NCBI GenBank assembly: GCA_017550965.1
Contig: JAFZNK010000190.1
Span: 1-53,810 of the forward strand
Direction: 5' to 3'
From: Thermoguttaceae bacterium
GTDB lineage: Bacteria > Planctomycetota > Planctomycetia > Pirellulales > Thermoguttaceae
Length of the DNA stretch: 53,810 nucleotides
The notes beneath the pieces were generated by a model that ran no database searches, was not told the DNA's origin, and was given only the letters and a program-made list of their open reading frames with translations. How positions within the stretch are numbered: position 1 is the first letter of the stretch; each line of letters starts with the position of its first letter. Position numbers and translations under genes: made by a program. Below, piece after piece: positions 28,035 through 36,648 of the stretch.

Positions 28035-28928
28035 ATGTTGATTAGCATGACGGGATTCGGGTCTGCGTCGACTCGCGAGAACGGATTCCTTATTTCGTCT
28101 GAGATTAAGACGGTGAACAACCGTTTTCTGAAAACGACTATCAAATTGCCCGAAGGTTTCGCTTCGCTTGAAACCAAAATCGACGCTCTTTTACATAGCC
28201 AAATAGCTCGCGGTTCCGTGAATTTTTCCCTGAAGCTGGATCGCGATTCCTCTGAGACCGACGTCAAAATAAACGTCGACGTGTTGAAGAGTTATATAAC
28301 GGCGTTGAAAGAATTTGACGCGAACAATCCCGACTGTCGACTTGAGACGGGGACGACGGTAGATTTTCTCCGCCTTCCGGGCGTTATATGCGATCGATCC
28401 GCCGAACAGGAAGATTTGCCGGAGATTCTTTGGGGCGCGATTGAAAGGAACGTCGGCGCCGCGCTTGAAAAACTTCAACAGATGCGTAGCGCAGAAGGCG
28501 CGTCGACGGCGGCGTATTTGTCAGACAACATCGGGCTTCTTCGCGCGTCGATCGGCGAAATCAAAGCTCTTGCCCCTGCGGAGGTCGAGAGTTATCGCGA
28601 ACGACTTACCGAACGCGTTTCCAAGATTCTCGCGGAGAACGGGGCGACGCTCGATCCTTCCGACATTATTCGGGAAATTGCGATTTTTACGGACAAGGCG
28701 GATATTTCAGAAGAGATTTCCCGTTTCTACTCGCATCTTGACCAGTTCGACGCGACGATGGCGTCCGAGGCGACTTGCGGCAAGAAACTCGATTTTTTGA
28801 CGCAGGAAATGTTCCGCGAAACGAACACGATCGGTTCCAAAGCGAATTCTCCCGGCGTTCTTCAACGCGTCGTCGAGATGAAATCGACGATCGAACGTAT
28901 TCGAGAAATGGTTCAAAACGTCGAATGA
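28035..28928 (+). CDS. YicC-family protein (putative endoribonuclease)
   Basis: 297 residues from ATG 28035, chosen because family members begin with (I)SMTGFG right at the N-terminus; an open frame upstream to 27888 adds unrelated sequence. Conserved parts: ISMTGFGSA, EIKTVNNRFL, and the C-terminal DUF1732 block with KLDFLTQEMFRETNTIGSKA and VEMKSTIERIREMVQNVE. E. coli YicC has been reported as an RNase involved in small-RNA turnover; here that is transferred by homology. It stands just ahead of gmk, the usual order. Confidence 0.93.
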   Translation: MLISMTGFGSASTRENGFLISSEIKTVNNRFLKTTIKLPEGFASLETKIDALLHSQIARGSVNFSLKLDRDSSETDVKINVDVLKSYITALKEFDANNPDCRLETGTTVDFLRLPGVICDRSAEQEDLPEILWGAIERNVGAALEKLQQMRSAEGASTAAYLSDNIGLLRASIGEIKALAPAEVESYRERLTERVSKILAENGATLDPSDIIREIAIFTDKADISEEISRFYSHLDQFDATMASEATCGKKLDFLTQEMFRETNTIGSKANSPGVLQRVVEMKSTIERIREMVQNVE

Positions 28929-28960
28929 TCGGCGTCTGACGAGGCGTTTGGGCGATCGGC

Positions 28961-29557
28961 ATGGCAGAGTTAAACGAACGACTGACGTTGAAAAACGGAC
29001 GGGTTTTGGTTTTTTCCGGGCCTTCCGGGGTCGGGAAGGGAACGTTGCTCAAGCGGCTCTTTGACGAGACGTCGTTTCCTTTGACGATGAGCGTTTCAGC
29101 GACGACGCGCGCGCCAAGGCCGGGAGAGATCGACGGCGTTCACTATCATTTTTTGACTCGCGAAGATTTTTTGTCCCGTCGCGAACGCGGAGATTTTTTG
29201 GAATCGTTCGAAGTATACGCGGGCGGCTCCCTATACGGGACGCTTCGCGAAACGGTCGAGCAAGCGGTTGCGCGCGGCGAGTGGATCGTTTTGGAAATAG
29301 ACGTCAAAGGCGCGAAAAGCGTCGTTGAAAAAATTCCTGACGCGTTCACGTTTTTTATCCTGCCTCCCACGATCGACGATTTGCGTAAAAGACTTGAAAC
29401 GCGAGGTTCGGAAACGGCTGAAGAAATTACAAAACGGCTTGCTCAGGCTCAATTTGAGATAGACGCGAGCGGTTTTTATCGCTATCGTGTCGTCAACGAC
29501 AAATTAGACGACGCGTTAGCGGAAATTATCGACATATTACAACGCGACGTCGCGTGA
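28961..29557 (+). CDS. gmk: Guanylate kinase
   Basis: 198 residues. Phosphorylates GMP to GDP with ATP. P-loop GPSGVGKGT at residues 20-28, the GMP-binding stretch MSVSATTRAPRPGEIDGVHYHF, LEIDVKGAK, and FILPPTIDDLRKRLETRG with the lid arginines. Follows the YicC gene by 32 bp, so co-transcribed, and precedes rpoZ by about 110 bp. The gmk-rpoZ pairing is widely conserved. Confidence 0.97.
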   Translation: MAELNERLTLKNGRVLVFSGPSGVGKGTLLKRLFDETSFPLTMSVSATTRAPRPGEIDGVHYHFLTREDFLSRRERGDFLESFEVYAGGSLYGTLRETVEQAVARGEWIVLEIDVKGAKSVVEKIPDAFTFFILPPTIDDLRKRLETRGSETAEEITKRLAQAQFEIDASGFYRYRVVNDKLDDALAEIIDILQRDVA

Positions 29558-29665
29558 CGTTCGCCGTTGTTCGCGACGGCGAGTTATCGTCGAGCGCGTT
29601 AAATTTGGGGTTCGTAAGGTACGAAATGAGCGAGCGTTAGATCGCGCGTTTTGAAAGAGAAAAAG

Positions 29666-29908
29666 ATGATTGAAGAACTCAAAGAAGAAGAACTGATTGA
29701 AAAGTGCGGCGGACGTTTCAAGCTCTCTGCTTTGATCCAAAAGCGCCTTGTCAACCTGAATCGCGGCGGCAAGCCTTTTGTGATGCCTCGCGAGGGGGAA
29801 TCGACGTTGCAGATCGTCATTCGTGAAATCCTGGAAGACAAGATCTTCCTGAATTTGGACGGAGAGGTCGTCGAAAACTTTCCTAACCGTCCCGATTCCG
29901 AGTTATGA
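29666..29908 (+). CDS. rpoZ: RNA polymerase omega subunit
   Basis: 80 residues from ATG 29666 (a TTG 15 bp earlier is possible but adds only MKEKK). The stretch KCGGRFKLSALIQKRLVNLNRGGKPFV corresponds to the conserved omega core that clamps the beta-prime C-terminus, in the form known from planctomycetes; the C-terminal half is family-specific. Its place after gmk supports the call. It ends at a rho-independent terminator. Confidence 0.88.
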   Translation: MIEELKEEELIEKCGGRFKLSALIQKRLVNLNRGGKPFVMPREGESTLQIVIREILEDKIFLNLDGEVVENFPNRPDSEL

Positions 29909-29977
29909 TCGAACGCGCGGAGAAGTCGTCGGCTCCCAGCTGCCGCTTTTCCGACGTTTGACTTTTAACGATTCACG

Positions 29978-30006
29978 ACGCTCTGCTTTTGCAGGGCGTT
30001 TTTTTT
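29978..30006 (+). terminator. Rho-independent terminator after rpoZ
   Basis: ACGCTCTGC (29978-29986) pairs with GCAGGGCGT (29991-29999) with one G-U pair and a TTTT loop, followed by a T-run of eight. It separates rpoZ from coaC. Confidence 0.88.
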
Positions 30007-30072
30007 ACGAAACGCGCGATAAAAGAGCAAAACGCGGCGTTAAGGCGTTTTCAAAGAAGAAGGACGGAAAAA

Positions 30073-30618
30073 ATGGCGACTTCTGATTTATCCGGAAAGG
30101 AAGTGTTGTTGGGCGTGTGCGGAGGAATCGCCGCGTATAAGGCGGCTTCCCTTGCAAGTCTTCTTGTTAAGTCAGGGCTTGGCGTAACGGTAGTGATGAC
30201 GGAGTCGGCGACTAAACTTGTCGCGCCGAAGACGTTTGAAGCGTTGACGAGACGCCCAGTGGCCACGTCGATGTGGGATACGCGTCTCGTTCATCCGCAT
30301 ATCGAGTTGGCGCGTCAGGCGGAAGTCTTTTGCGTCGCTCCGGCGACCGCGAATATTATGGCGAAAGCGGCCTGCGGTCTCGCGGACGATTTGATGAGCG
30401 CGACGATCCTCGCCTTTGGCGGAAAATTGCTGATGGCTCCGGCGATGAACACGGTCATGTGGGAGAAGCCTGCGACGCAACGCAATTATAAAACGCTACT
30501 AGACGACGGCGTTCAGATGTTGGGGCCGGAAACGGGACGACTAAGTTGCGGAGAATCGGGACCGGGCAGAATGATCGCGCCAGAAGATATTTTTGACGCG
30601 ATCGTCGCCGCGTTATAA
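30073..30618 (+). CDS. coaC: Phosphopantothenoylcysteine decarboxylase, stand-alone
   Basis: 181 residues from ATG 30073; a longer open frame from 29989 runs through the terminator and is rejected. HFCD flavoprotein: GVCGGIAAYKAA for FMN, catalytic His76 (HIELA), PAMN at 123-126 and the CGESGPGRM flap with Cys159. It turns phosphopantothenoyl-cysteine into 4'-phosphopantetheine in CoA synthesis. In most bacteria this is the N-terminal half of a CoaBC fusion; here the synthetase half (CoaB) is absent and the gene ends with its own terminator, so CoaB must be elsewhere. Confidence 0.92.
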   Translation: MATSDLSGKEVLLGVCGGIAAYKAASLASLLVKSGLGVTVVMTESATKLVAPKTFEALTRRPVATSMWDTRLVHPHIELARQAEVFCVAPATANIMAKAACGLADDLMSATILAFGGKLLMAPAMNTVMWEKPATQRNYKTLLDDGVQMLGPETGRLSCGESGPGRMIAPEDIFDAIVAAL

Positions 30619-30683
30619 AAGAATTCTTCGCCGTAAAAATTGTATATTGGGTCGAGAAATCGGTCCAAACGCTCGTCGAGAGA

Positions 30684-30730
30684 CGGCTGGCTTTTCCAGA
30701 AAAAACCTGGCTCCAGCCGCTTTTTTTTCT
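30684..30730 (+). terminator. Rho-independent terminator after coaC
   Basis: CGGCTGG (30684-30690) pairs with CCAGCCG (30713-30719), with an inner CCAG/CTGG pairing, followed by CTTTTTTTT. It insulates the ribosomal operon from coaC. Confidence 0.9.
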
Positions 30731-30791
30731 CGAAAAACAGCTTTTTTCCAAAAAAAACAAGTAAAATTGGAAAAAATGGGGAATCGTCCCC

Positions 30792-30819
30792 TTGTCAGGG
30801 CTGAATTCTGGGCTAGAAT
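30792..30819 (+). promoter_or_regulatory. Main promoter of the S10 ribosomal operon
   Basis: TTGTCA (30792-30797), a 16-bp spacer and TAGAAT (30814-30819), just past the coaC terminator. The transcript would start near 30826. Confidence 0.75.
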
Positions 30820-30825
30820 GCTCTG

Positions 30826-31212
30826 CACGTTGTAAATTACCGACGGCAAAGAACGTTGATACGCGCCGCTTGAAATTCTCGATATTCAAAGCGCAGCGAA
30901 GTCGCTCTCGGCAACGAGAGCCCCGGCGACGGTTAGAGAACTTTCCCGGTTGAGCTTCGCGTCGGCGTTGGTTGTGAAAAAGGCCCGAGTCAATACCTCC
31001 GAGGTTCGTAAAAGTCGGCGACTGCAACGCGAAATTGGTTTCAAAAAGAATCCTTCGAGGAATCGAGCGTTTCCCGCGTTCAGCGGATTTCGCAAGATTC
31101 ATGAAGTCAGTTTACACGGCGTCTTTCGCGTCCCATGCGGGCTAAGTCGCGCGGCGGCTGTCAGACGACGAAGATATTTGTCAATCAGGTTTAGAAAGAA
31201 CGGAGATTAAAA
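30826..31212 (+). promoter_or_regulatory. Long 5' leader of the S10 operon
   Basis: About 390 nt between the promoter and rpsJ with no credible ORF. It contains a perfect 7-bp hairpin capped by a GCAA tetraloop of the GNRA type (30904-30910 GCTCTCG with 30915-30921 CGAGAGC). Long leaders of S10 operons bind a ribosomal protein (L4 in Enterobacteria) to control the operon; whether this leader does is inference. Confidence 0.5.
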
Positions 31213-31542
31213 GTGTCGACTTCCGGCAACGACGTCATTAGAATTAGAATGGAAGCCTACGATCACGTCGCTCTCGATCAAAGCGCGTCGGAGATTGTTA
31301 ACGCAGCCAAACTCACGGGTTCGATTGTGCGAGGCCCGATTCCTCTCCCGACTCGCGTCGAACGTTATACTGTTCTTTCCAGCCCTCACGTTGACAAAAA
31401 AGCTCGTCAGCAGTACGAAATTCGCACGCACAAACGCGTTATCGAAATCGTTCAGGCGACTACGAAAACGATCGACGCTCTTAATAGACTGAGTCTTCCC
31501 GCCGGCGTTGACGTCAAAATCAAGGCCACTGGCGCTCGTTGA
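31213..31542 (+). CDS. rpsJ: 30S ribosomal protein S10
   Basis: 109 residues from a GTG start (GGAG 8 bp upstream). S10 landmarks: [49 protein letters not shown] and the C-terminal [11 protein letters not shown]. It has an N-terminal STSGNDV extension. S10 lies in the 30S head and also acts as NusE in antitermination. First gene of the operon; tuf, fusA, rpsG and rpsL, often just upstream, are absent here. Confidence 0.98.
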   Translation: MSTSGNDVIRIRMEAYDHVALDQSASEIVNAAKLTGSIVRGPIPLPTRVERYTVLSSPHVDKKARQQYEIRTHKRVIEIVQATTKTIDALNRLSLPAGVDVKIKATGAR

Positions 31543-31642
31543 TCTGCATAATTTTTTAATCGTATCGGTCTTCACGGATTAAAACGGACCGCAATGCGAT
31601 ATGTCAATCTGTCTGAATAAGGCAAACAAGGATATTAAAGAT

Positions 31643-32359
31643 ATGGGTATCGGTTTACTTGGACAAAAACTCGGTATGAGCCAATTATATACCGAACAGG
31701 GAGAAGTGATCCCTGTTACCGTAATTCAAGCCGGGCCGTGCTGCGTTCTTCAGGTGAAAACGCTTGAGCGCGACGGATACGAAGCGGTGCAACTTGGCTT
31801 CAAAGACAAGCCGCGTCGTCTCGCCAGTCGCAGCGAACGCGGTCATGTCGCCAACATCGACAGCAAGCGTCAGAAGAAAGCCGGCGCGGGCGCCGAAGCG
31901 GCGAAAAAGGCTGAATGCGAGCCGAAACGCTTCATTCGCGAATTCCGCGGAAGCGTCGAAGGCGTTGAAGTCGGTCAAAATTTTGACGTCGAAGTCTTCA
32001 ACGACGTTTTTGCCGTCGACGTTACGGCGAACAGCAAAGGACGCGGCACCGCCGGCGTCATGAAACGCCACAACTTCGCCGGTCAACGCGCGACGCACGG
32101 CGTTAAGAAATGCCACCGTCACCTTGGCGGCACGGGCTGCAGTGCCTATCCGAGCCGTACGCTCAAAGGCAAGAGAATGGCTGGTCATTACGGAAACGCG
32201 CGTTGCACGGTTCGTAATCAGAAAGTAGTCGTTGTCGATAAAGAAAATAATTTGCTTGTTATTCGCGGGGCTGTTCCGGGTCCGACCGGCGCGTTCGTCT
32301 CGATTCGTCCGACCAATAAGTTGCCGGCGCCGAAACATAACAAGTGGCGTCTTGCCTGA
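31643..32359 (+). CDS. rplC: 50S ribosomal protein L3
   Basis: 238 residues from ATG 31643, where MGIGLLGQKLGM is the conserved L3 N-terminus and AAGGAT lies upstream. Other landmarks: VTVIQAGPC, the FAGQRATHGVKKCHRHLGGTGCSAYPSRTLKGKRMAGHYG loop that reaches the peptidyl transferase centre, and VIRGAVPGPTGAFV. An insertion rich in Lys/Ala near residues 80-95 is lineage-specific. Cys residues in the loop (KKCHRH, GTGCSAYP) are unusual compared with E. coli. Confidence 0.98.
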   Translation: MGIGLLGQKLGMSQLYTEQGEVIPVTVIQAGPCCVLQVKTLERDGYEAVQLGFKDKPRRLASRSERGHVANIDSKRQKKAGAGAEAAKKAECEPKRFIREFRGSVEGVEVGQNFDVEVFNDVFAVDVTANSKGRGTAGVMKRHNFAGQRATHGVKKCHRHLGGTGCSAYPSRTLKGKRMAGHYGNARCTVRNQKVVVVDKENNLLVIRGAVPGPTGAFVSIRPTNKLPAPKHNKWRLA

Positions 32360-32422
32360 CGGTAAGTCAGGGTATCGTTGCGTTTACGATAACAATCAAA
32401 CATATAACATATTGACAATACA

Positions 32423-33058
32423 ATGACAAATTTACCGATTTACGACAAGACCGGCGCGCAAGTAGGCGAGTATTCGATCGACCTCGAAGCGCTTGCTCCG
32501 AAGATCAGCAAGCAGCTTCTGCACGACGCCGTTGTTATGTATCAGACGAACCTTCGTCAAGGTTCCGCGAAAACGAAGACTCGTTCCGAAGTCTCCGGTT
32601 CTCGTAAAAAGATGTACCGTCAAAAGGGCACGGGCAACGCGCGCGCCGGTCATAAGCGCAGCGGCGTTCGTCGCGGCGGCGGTCACATCTTCGCCAAGAC
32701 CCCGAAAGATTGGTCTTATCGTCTGCCTCGCAAAGCGCTCAAAGCCGCTACGCGTATGGCGATGGCTGAGAAAGTGCGCGGCGAACTCGTTAAGGTTATC
32801 GACGCTTTTGAAATGAGCGCTCCGAAAACCAAAGACGCCGCTACGATTCTCGCTAATCTGAAGTACGAACGTAATCGCTCCGTCCTTGTGGTCGTCGGCG
32901 ATTATGATAAAAACGTGTATTTAAGCGTTCGCAATATTCCGAAAGTCCAGGTTCTTCCTGTTTCCGATCTGAACGCTTACGAAATTCTTCGTCCGAAGAA
33001 TCTTCTGGTTACCAAGTCGGCGATGGAAAAGTTTATTGAAACCCGCGTTTCCAAGTGA
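32423..33058 (+). CDS. rplD: 50S ribosomal protein L4
   Basis: 211 residues. L4 landmarks: the RQGSAKTKTRSEVSGSRKKMYRQKGTGNARAGHKRSGVRRGGGHIFAKTP extended loop lining the exit tunnel, and LPRKALKAATRMAMAEKV. No Shine-Dalgarno sequence is visible before the ATG, which is common in planctomycetes. In Enterobacteria L4 represses its own operon at the S10 leader, so it is the first candidate ligand for the long leader here. Confidence 0.98.
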   Translation: MTNLPIYDKTGAQVGEYSIDLEALAPKISKQLLHDAVVMYQTNLRQGSAKTKTRSEVSGSRKKMYRQKGTGNARAGHKRSGVRRGGGHIFAKTPKDWSYRLPRKALKAATRMAMAEKVRGELVKVIDAFEMSAPKTKDAATILANLKYERNRSVLVVVGDYDKNVYLSVRNIPKVQVLPVSDLNAYEILRPKNLLVTKSAMEKFIETRVSK

Positions 33059-33109
33059 GTTGGTTGCGACAAGGTTTGATAAACAAAAGAAATAGGTGAG
33101 GATAACAAA

Positions 33110-33427
33110 ATGCCTACATGCAAAGACGTTACCGATACGAACCTCGTTCTCGAGCCGTATCAGGTTATTATTCGCCCGATCGTGACCGAGAAAGCGTTCC
33201 ACAATTCGTCGGCGAGAAACACGTACACTTTTGAAGTTCACAAACTGGCTTCTAAGACCGACGTCAAAAAAGCTATTGAAGCTCTTTACGACGTGAAAGT
33301 AGTCGCTGTAACGACGCAAAACCGTCAAGGTAAGAAACGCCGAACTCGCAAAGGCGTCGGTTGCACTCGATCTTGGAAAAAAGCGATGGTCAAGTTGGAC
33401 GGCGAGCATCGACTCGACTTGTATTGA
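33110..33427 (+). CDS. rplW: 50S ribosomal protein L23
   Basis: 105 residues with GAGG upstream of the ATG. L23 landmarks: LEPYQVIIRPIVTEKAF, YTFEVHKLASKTDVKKAIEALYDVKVVAVTT and the basic QGKKRRTRKGVGCTRSWKKAMVKL. L23 sits at the tunnel exit and docks trigger factor and SRP. The N-terminal 14 residues are an extension relative to E. coli. Confidence 0.97.
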   Translation: MPTCKDVTDTNLVLEPYQVIIRPIVTEKAFHNSSARNTYTFEVHKLASKTDVKKAIEALYDVKVVAVTTQNRQGKKRRTRKGVGCTRSWKKAMVKLDGEHRLDLY

Positions 33428-33479
33428 TAACGACCGATTTTCCTAGGATAAAACAGAATAAATAAGCGAGATAACAAAC

Positions 33480-34337
33480 ATGGGTATTCGACGATATAAA
33501 CCGAATAACGCGGGTCGGCGAAATATGAGCGTCAGCGATTTCGCTGAACTCACCAAAGGCGCTAAGCCTGAAAAGAGCTTGCTTCGTCCGAAGAAGCGTT
33601 GCAGCGGTCGTAACAACCAGGGCGTCATTACCGTCCGTCACCGAGGCGGCGGTCACAAGCGCCACATCCGTTTGATCGACTACCGTCGCAATAAGGACGG
33701 CATGGTCGCGACGGTCGACTCGATCCAATACGATCCTAACCGAACCGCGCGTATCGCGCTCCTCGTCTACGAGGACGGCGAAAAGCGCTACATCATCGCG
33801 CCGGAAGGCTTGACGGTCGGCATGAAGGTCGTCTCCGGCGCCGAGGCCGAGCCGCGCGTTGGAAACTGCTTGCCATTGAGCAAGATTCCTCTCGGTTCTG
33901 AAATTCATAACGTAGAACTTCGACCCGGTCGCGGCGGCTGCATGTGCCGTAGCGCCGGAACCAAAGCGACGCTTGTCGCTCGCGAAGAAGATTGGGCTCA
34001 GCTTAATATGCCCAGCGGCGAAATTCGTCGTGTTCCGTCTTCCTGCCGCGCGGTTATCGGCGTGGTCGGCAACGGCGAGCAGATGAACATCGTCCTCGGC
34101 AAAGCCGGTCGCGTTCGTTGGATGGGTCGCCGTCCTTACGTCCGCGGCACCGCGATGAACCCGATCGACCACCCGCACGGCGGCGGCGAAGGCCGTACCA
34201 AGGGCGGTCGCCATCCGGTCTCCCCGACGGGCAAACCGACCAAGGGCACCTCGACGCGTAAGCACAAGAAGCCTTCGAACAAGGCGATCATTCGTCGTCG
34301 TCGAAGCCGTCGTTATGGTCTGTTGAAACTTTCCTGA
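33480..34337 (+). CDS. rplB: 50S ribosomal protein L2
   Basis: 285 residues. [21 protein letters not shown] is the L2 N-terminus. [27 protein letters not shown] and the C-terminal [44 protein letters not shown] block near the peptidyl transferase centre are all present, including the conserved His of HPHGGGEG. Followed by a 102-bp gap with a strong hairpin before rpsS. Confidence 0.99.
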   Translation: MGIRRYKPNNAGRRNMSVSDFAELTKGAKPEKSLLRPKKRCSGRNNQGVITVRHRGGGHKRHIRLIDYRRNKDGMVATVDSIQYDPNRTARIALLVYEDGEKRYIIAPEGLTVGMKVVSGAEAEPRVGNCLPLSKIPLGSEIHNVELRPGRGGCMCRSAGTKATLVAREEDWAQLNMPSGEIRRVPSSCRAVIGVVGNGEQMNIVLGKAGRVRWMGRRPYVRGTAMNPIDHPHGGGEGRTKGGRHPVSPTGKPTKGTSTRKHKKPSNKAIIRRRRSRRYGLLKLS

Positions 34338-34357
34338 TAATAGCGAAACGGTTTAAC

Positions 34358-34393
34358 GTCGCGAGGGCGATTCGAACCTCGATTCCTCGCGAC
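34358..34393 (+). other. Intercistronic hairpin between rplB and rpsS
   Basis: GTCGCGAGG (34358-34366) pairs perfectly with CCTCGCGAC (34385-34393) around an 18-nt loop. The sequence CCGGTTTTC follows, so it could be a weak terminator, a processing site or a regulatory structure. Confidence 0.6.
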
Positions 34394-34439
34394 CCGGTTT
34401 TCACAACACCATTTACCTGAAAACTATAACGGATTTTAA

Positions 34440-34706
34440 ATGAGTAGATCAATTAAAAAAGGTCCGTATGTCGATGAAAAACTTTTCGCTAAGATCGAAA
34501 AGCTTGATCAACAAGGCAAAAAAGAGCCTGTGAAGACGTGGGCTCGCGCTTGCACGATCGTTCCGGAATTTGTCGGACATACGTTCCTCGTTCATAATGG
34601 CAAGGCGTTTCTCAAAGTTTTCGTAACCGAAGAAATGGTCGGTCACAAACTCGGCGAATTCTCCTTGACTCGTATTTTCCGCGGACATGGCGGTAAAGGC
34701 AAATAA
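34440..34706 (+). CDS. rpsS: 30S ribosomal protein S19
   Basis: 88 residues. [19 protein letters not shown] is the classical S19 start; [58 protein letters not shown] completes the family pattern. S19 binds the 30S head with S13. Eighteen bp separate it from rplV. Confidence 0.98.
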   Translation: MSRSIKKGPYVDEKLFAKIEKLDQQGKKEPVKTWARACTIVPEFVGHTFLVHNGKAFLKVFVTEEMVGHKLGEFSLTRIFRGHGGKGK

Positions 34707-34724
34707 TACCGAAAAGGCGCTAAT

Positions 34725-35078
34725 ATGAAAGAAGTTACGAATATTCCTCAATATCGCGCTGTCCATAAGTTTGCGTCGATCAGCGCGCAAAAGGTTCGCG
34801 TTTTTGCCGACCTTATTCGCGGTAAATATGCCGACGAAGCGATGACGCTTCTCGAATGCTACCCGAATCGCGGCGCTCGCATGCTTGAAAAAGTGTTGAA
34901 GAGCGCGATGCACAACGCTGAAGACCTGGGCAGTCCAGATCTTGAAAATCTTTACGTTTCGGAAGTTCGCGTTGACGGCGGTCCGATGCAACGACGATGG
35001 CGCGCCGGTTCTCGCGGCGTCTCGACGGTCATTAAGATTCGTTCGAGCCACATTACCGTTGGTTTGAGCGACAGATAA
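34725..35078 (+). CDS. rplV: 50S ribosomal protein L22
   Basis: 117 residues. RAVHKFASISAQKVRVFADLIRGK is the conserved helix; LEKVLKSAMHNAED, LYVSEVRVDGGPMQRRWRAGSRGVSTVIKIRSSHITVGLSD matches the L22 hairpin that lines the exit tunnel and contacts macrolides. The hairpin tip reads RAGSRGVST. Confidence 0.97.
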   Translation: MKEVTNIPQYRAVHKFASISAQKVRVFADLIRGKYADEAMTLLECYPNRGARMLEKVLKSAMHNAEDLGSPDLENLYVSEVRVDGGPMQRRWRAGSRGVSTVIKIRSSHITVGLSDR

Positions 35079-35133
35079 TAACATTAAAGGCAAGACTTTC
35101 GAGTCGCCTTAAAATACGAGGATACGCTAAAAT

Positions 35134-35931
35134 ATGGGACAAAAAGTCAATCCCGTCGCGTTTCGAGTTGGCGTTATGGAAGGTTGGAAGAGCCGTTGGT
35201 ACGCTCCCAAGAAAGAGTATTCCGACCTCCTTATCGAAGACAAGACCATTCGCGACTTCATTAAGAAGCATACTGACAAAGTCCAGGACTTTCACGGTCA
35301 GGACAAAAAAGATCAGTCTGAAAACGCCGACGGCAACGGCGCTCGCCGACAGCACAACAACAAGGGTCAGTTGAGCTATCCGGGCATTGCCAAAATCGAG
35401 ATCGAACGTACTCGCGACGAAGTTCGCGTAATCGTCAGAACTTCCCAACCCGGTCGTTTGATCGGCAACAAGGGAGCGAACGTCGAATTACTGCAAGCCG
35501 AGCTTCAAGCGCTTACGGGACGTCGCATTAATCTTAAAATCGATGAAGAAAAGAATCCTGAACTTGTCGCGCAACTTGTCGCTGAAGACATCGGCGATCA
35601 ACTTGTGAAGCGCGCTTCGTTCCGCCGCGTTATGAAAAACGCGATGCACCGAGCGATGGAGAAGGGCGCCAAGGGCGTGAAGATCCAGTTGTCCGGTCGT
35701 CTTGGCGGCGCGGAAATGGCGCGTACCGAAAAGCAAGCGGTAGGATCGATTCCGCTTTCGACGCTTCGCGCGAAGATCGATTACGGCTTCCAGGAAGCCA
35801 AGATCGCGCAAGGTCATATCGGAATTCAAGTTTGGATCAATCAAGGCGAATATAGCGAGGACGATAACAATGGCCAGAATGCCGAAAAGGGTCAAACACC
35901 GAAAAATCCAAAGAGGGCGTATAAGAGGTAA
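35134..35931 (+). CDS. rpsC: 30S ribosomal protein S3
   Basis: 265 residues. MGQKVNPVAFRVGVMEGWKSRWYA start, KH domain with RPGRLIGNKGANVE-type motif (PGRLIGNKGANVELLQ), and the C-terminal GVKIQLSGRLGGAEMARTEK region. The middle (residues about 53-85) carries a charged GQDKKDQSENADGNGARRQHNNKG insertion absent from E. coli. The last 20 codons, a Lys/Asn/Gln-rich tail, are read over the first 62 nt of rplP in another frame. S3 guards mRNA entry on the 30S. Confidence 0.97.
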   Translation: MGQKVNPVAFRVGVMEGWKSRWYAPKKEYSDLLIEDKTIRDFIKKHTDKVQDFHGQDKKDQSENADGNGARRQHNNKGQLSYPGIAKIEIERTRDEVRVIVRTSQPGRLIGNKGANVELLQAELQALTGRRINLKIDEEKNPELVAQLVAEDIGDQLVKRASFRRVMKNAMHRAMEKGAKGVKIQLSGRLGGAEMARTEKQAVGSIPLSTLRAKIDYGFQEAKIAQGHIGIQVWINQGEYSEDDNNGQNAEKGQTPKNPKRAYKR

Positions 35932-36286
35932 CGCTACCCGCGGTCAAGCGGTCTGTTTCGGCGACTTCGGTCTTCAAACTCTTGAAGGCGGTTGGATTAG
36001 CGCCGCGACGATCGAAGCGGGACGTATTGCCGCGCAACAGTACCTTCGCGCCGAAGGAAAGTTGTACGTTCGTATCTTCCCGGACAAGTCGATCACGTCG
36101 ATTCCGCTTGAAACTCGTATGGGTAAAGGAAAGGGCGAACCGGATTATTGGGCCGCAGTCGTCCGTCCTGGAACGGTAATGTATGAAGTCGCCGGAGTTC
36201 CCGAAGAAACCGCGAAACTTTGCTTCAACCGTTTGGCTCATAAAATGCCGGTCAGATGCCGTTTAATCCGCCGTAAGGCGATCTGA
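35870..36286 (+). CDS. rplP: 50S ribosomal protein L16
   Basis: 138 residues. MPKRVKHRKIQRGRIRGNATRG, GDFGLQTLEGGWISAATIEAGRIA, RIFPDKSITSIPLETRMGKGKGEPDYWAAVVRPG and the C-terminal LAHKMPVRCRLIRRK are L16 landmarks. The start at 35870 has GAGGA about 9 bp upstream, inside rpsC; ATG 35879 (MPKRV) is a possible alternative. Either way it overlaps rpsC by more than 50 nt, implying tight translational coupling. Confidence 0.97.
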   Translation: MARMPKRVKHRKIQRGRIRGNATRGQAVCFGDFGLQTLEGGWISAATIEAGRIAAQQYLRAEGKLYVRIFPDKSITSIPLETRMGKGKGEPDYWAAVVRPGTVMYEVAGVPEETAKLCFNRLAHKMPVRCRLIRRKAI

Positions 36287-36300
36287 CGACCTTACTAAGA

Positions 36301-36331
36301 TCGAGCCGTTCGCGTTGAACGAGCGGCTCGA
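36301..36331 (+). other. Intercistronic hairpin between rplP and rpmC
   Basis: A 12-bp stem (36301-36312 with 36320-36331, one G-U pair; the outer 8 bp TCGAGCCG/CGGCTCGA are perfect) with a 7-nt loop and no T-run. It fits RNA processing or protein binding better than termination. Confidence 0.6.
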
Positions 36332-36402
36332 CGTCCGGCAAAGGTCACCCCTTGAATTCGGAACCCCGTTTGTCGGCGGTTCCGAGGAAGAGCGAGAAGA
36401 AA

Positions 36403-36591
36403 ATGAAGGCTAAAGAAATTAGAGAAATGAGCGACGAGCAACGCAGCAGCTTGCTCAAAGAAACGATTGATAAATTGTTCAAGCTTCGCGTCCAAGCGCG
36501 CATGGAACGTTTGGATTCTCCGAGTGAAGTTGGTAAAGCGAAGAAATTGATCGCTCAAATCAAAACCATCGAACAAGAAATCAAAGGTTAA
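36403..36591 (+). CDS. rpmC: 50S ribosomal protein L29
   Basis: 62 residues from ATG 36403; an in-frame TTG at 36352 adds non-homologous residues and is rejected. MKAKEIREMSDEQRSSLLKETIDKLFKLRVQ is the two-helix L29 pattern, with LDSPSEVGKAKKLIAQIKTIEQE as the second helix. L29 sits next to L23 at the tunnel exit. Confidence 0.95.
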   Translation: MKAKEIREMSDEQRSSLLKETIDKLFKLRVQARMERLDSPSEVGKAKKLIAQIKTIEQEIKG

Positions 36592-36648
36592 GAAAGACTC
36601 AAAGTTGCGTTATAGCGGCTAAGAGACCCTTTCAGAGCGAGGATACAC

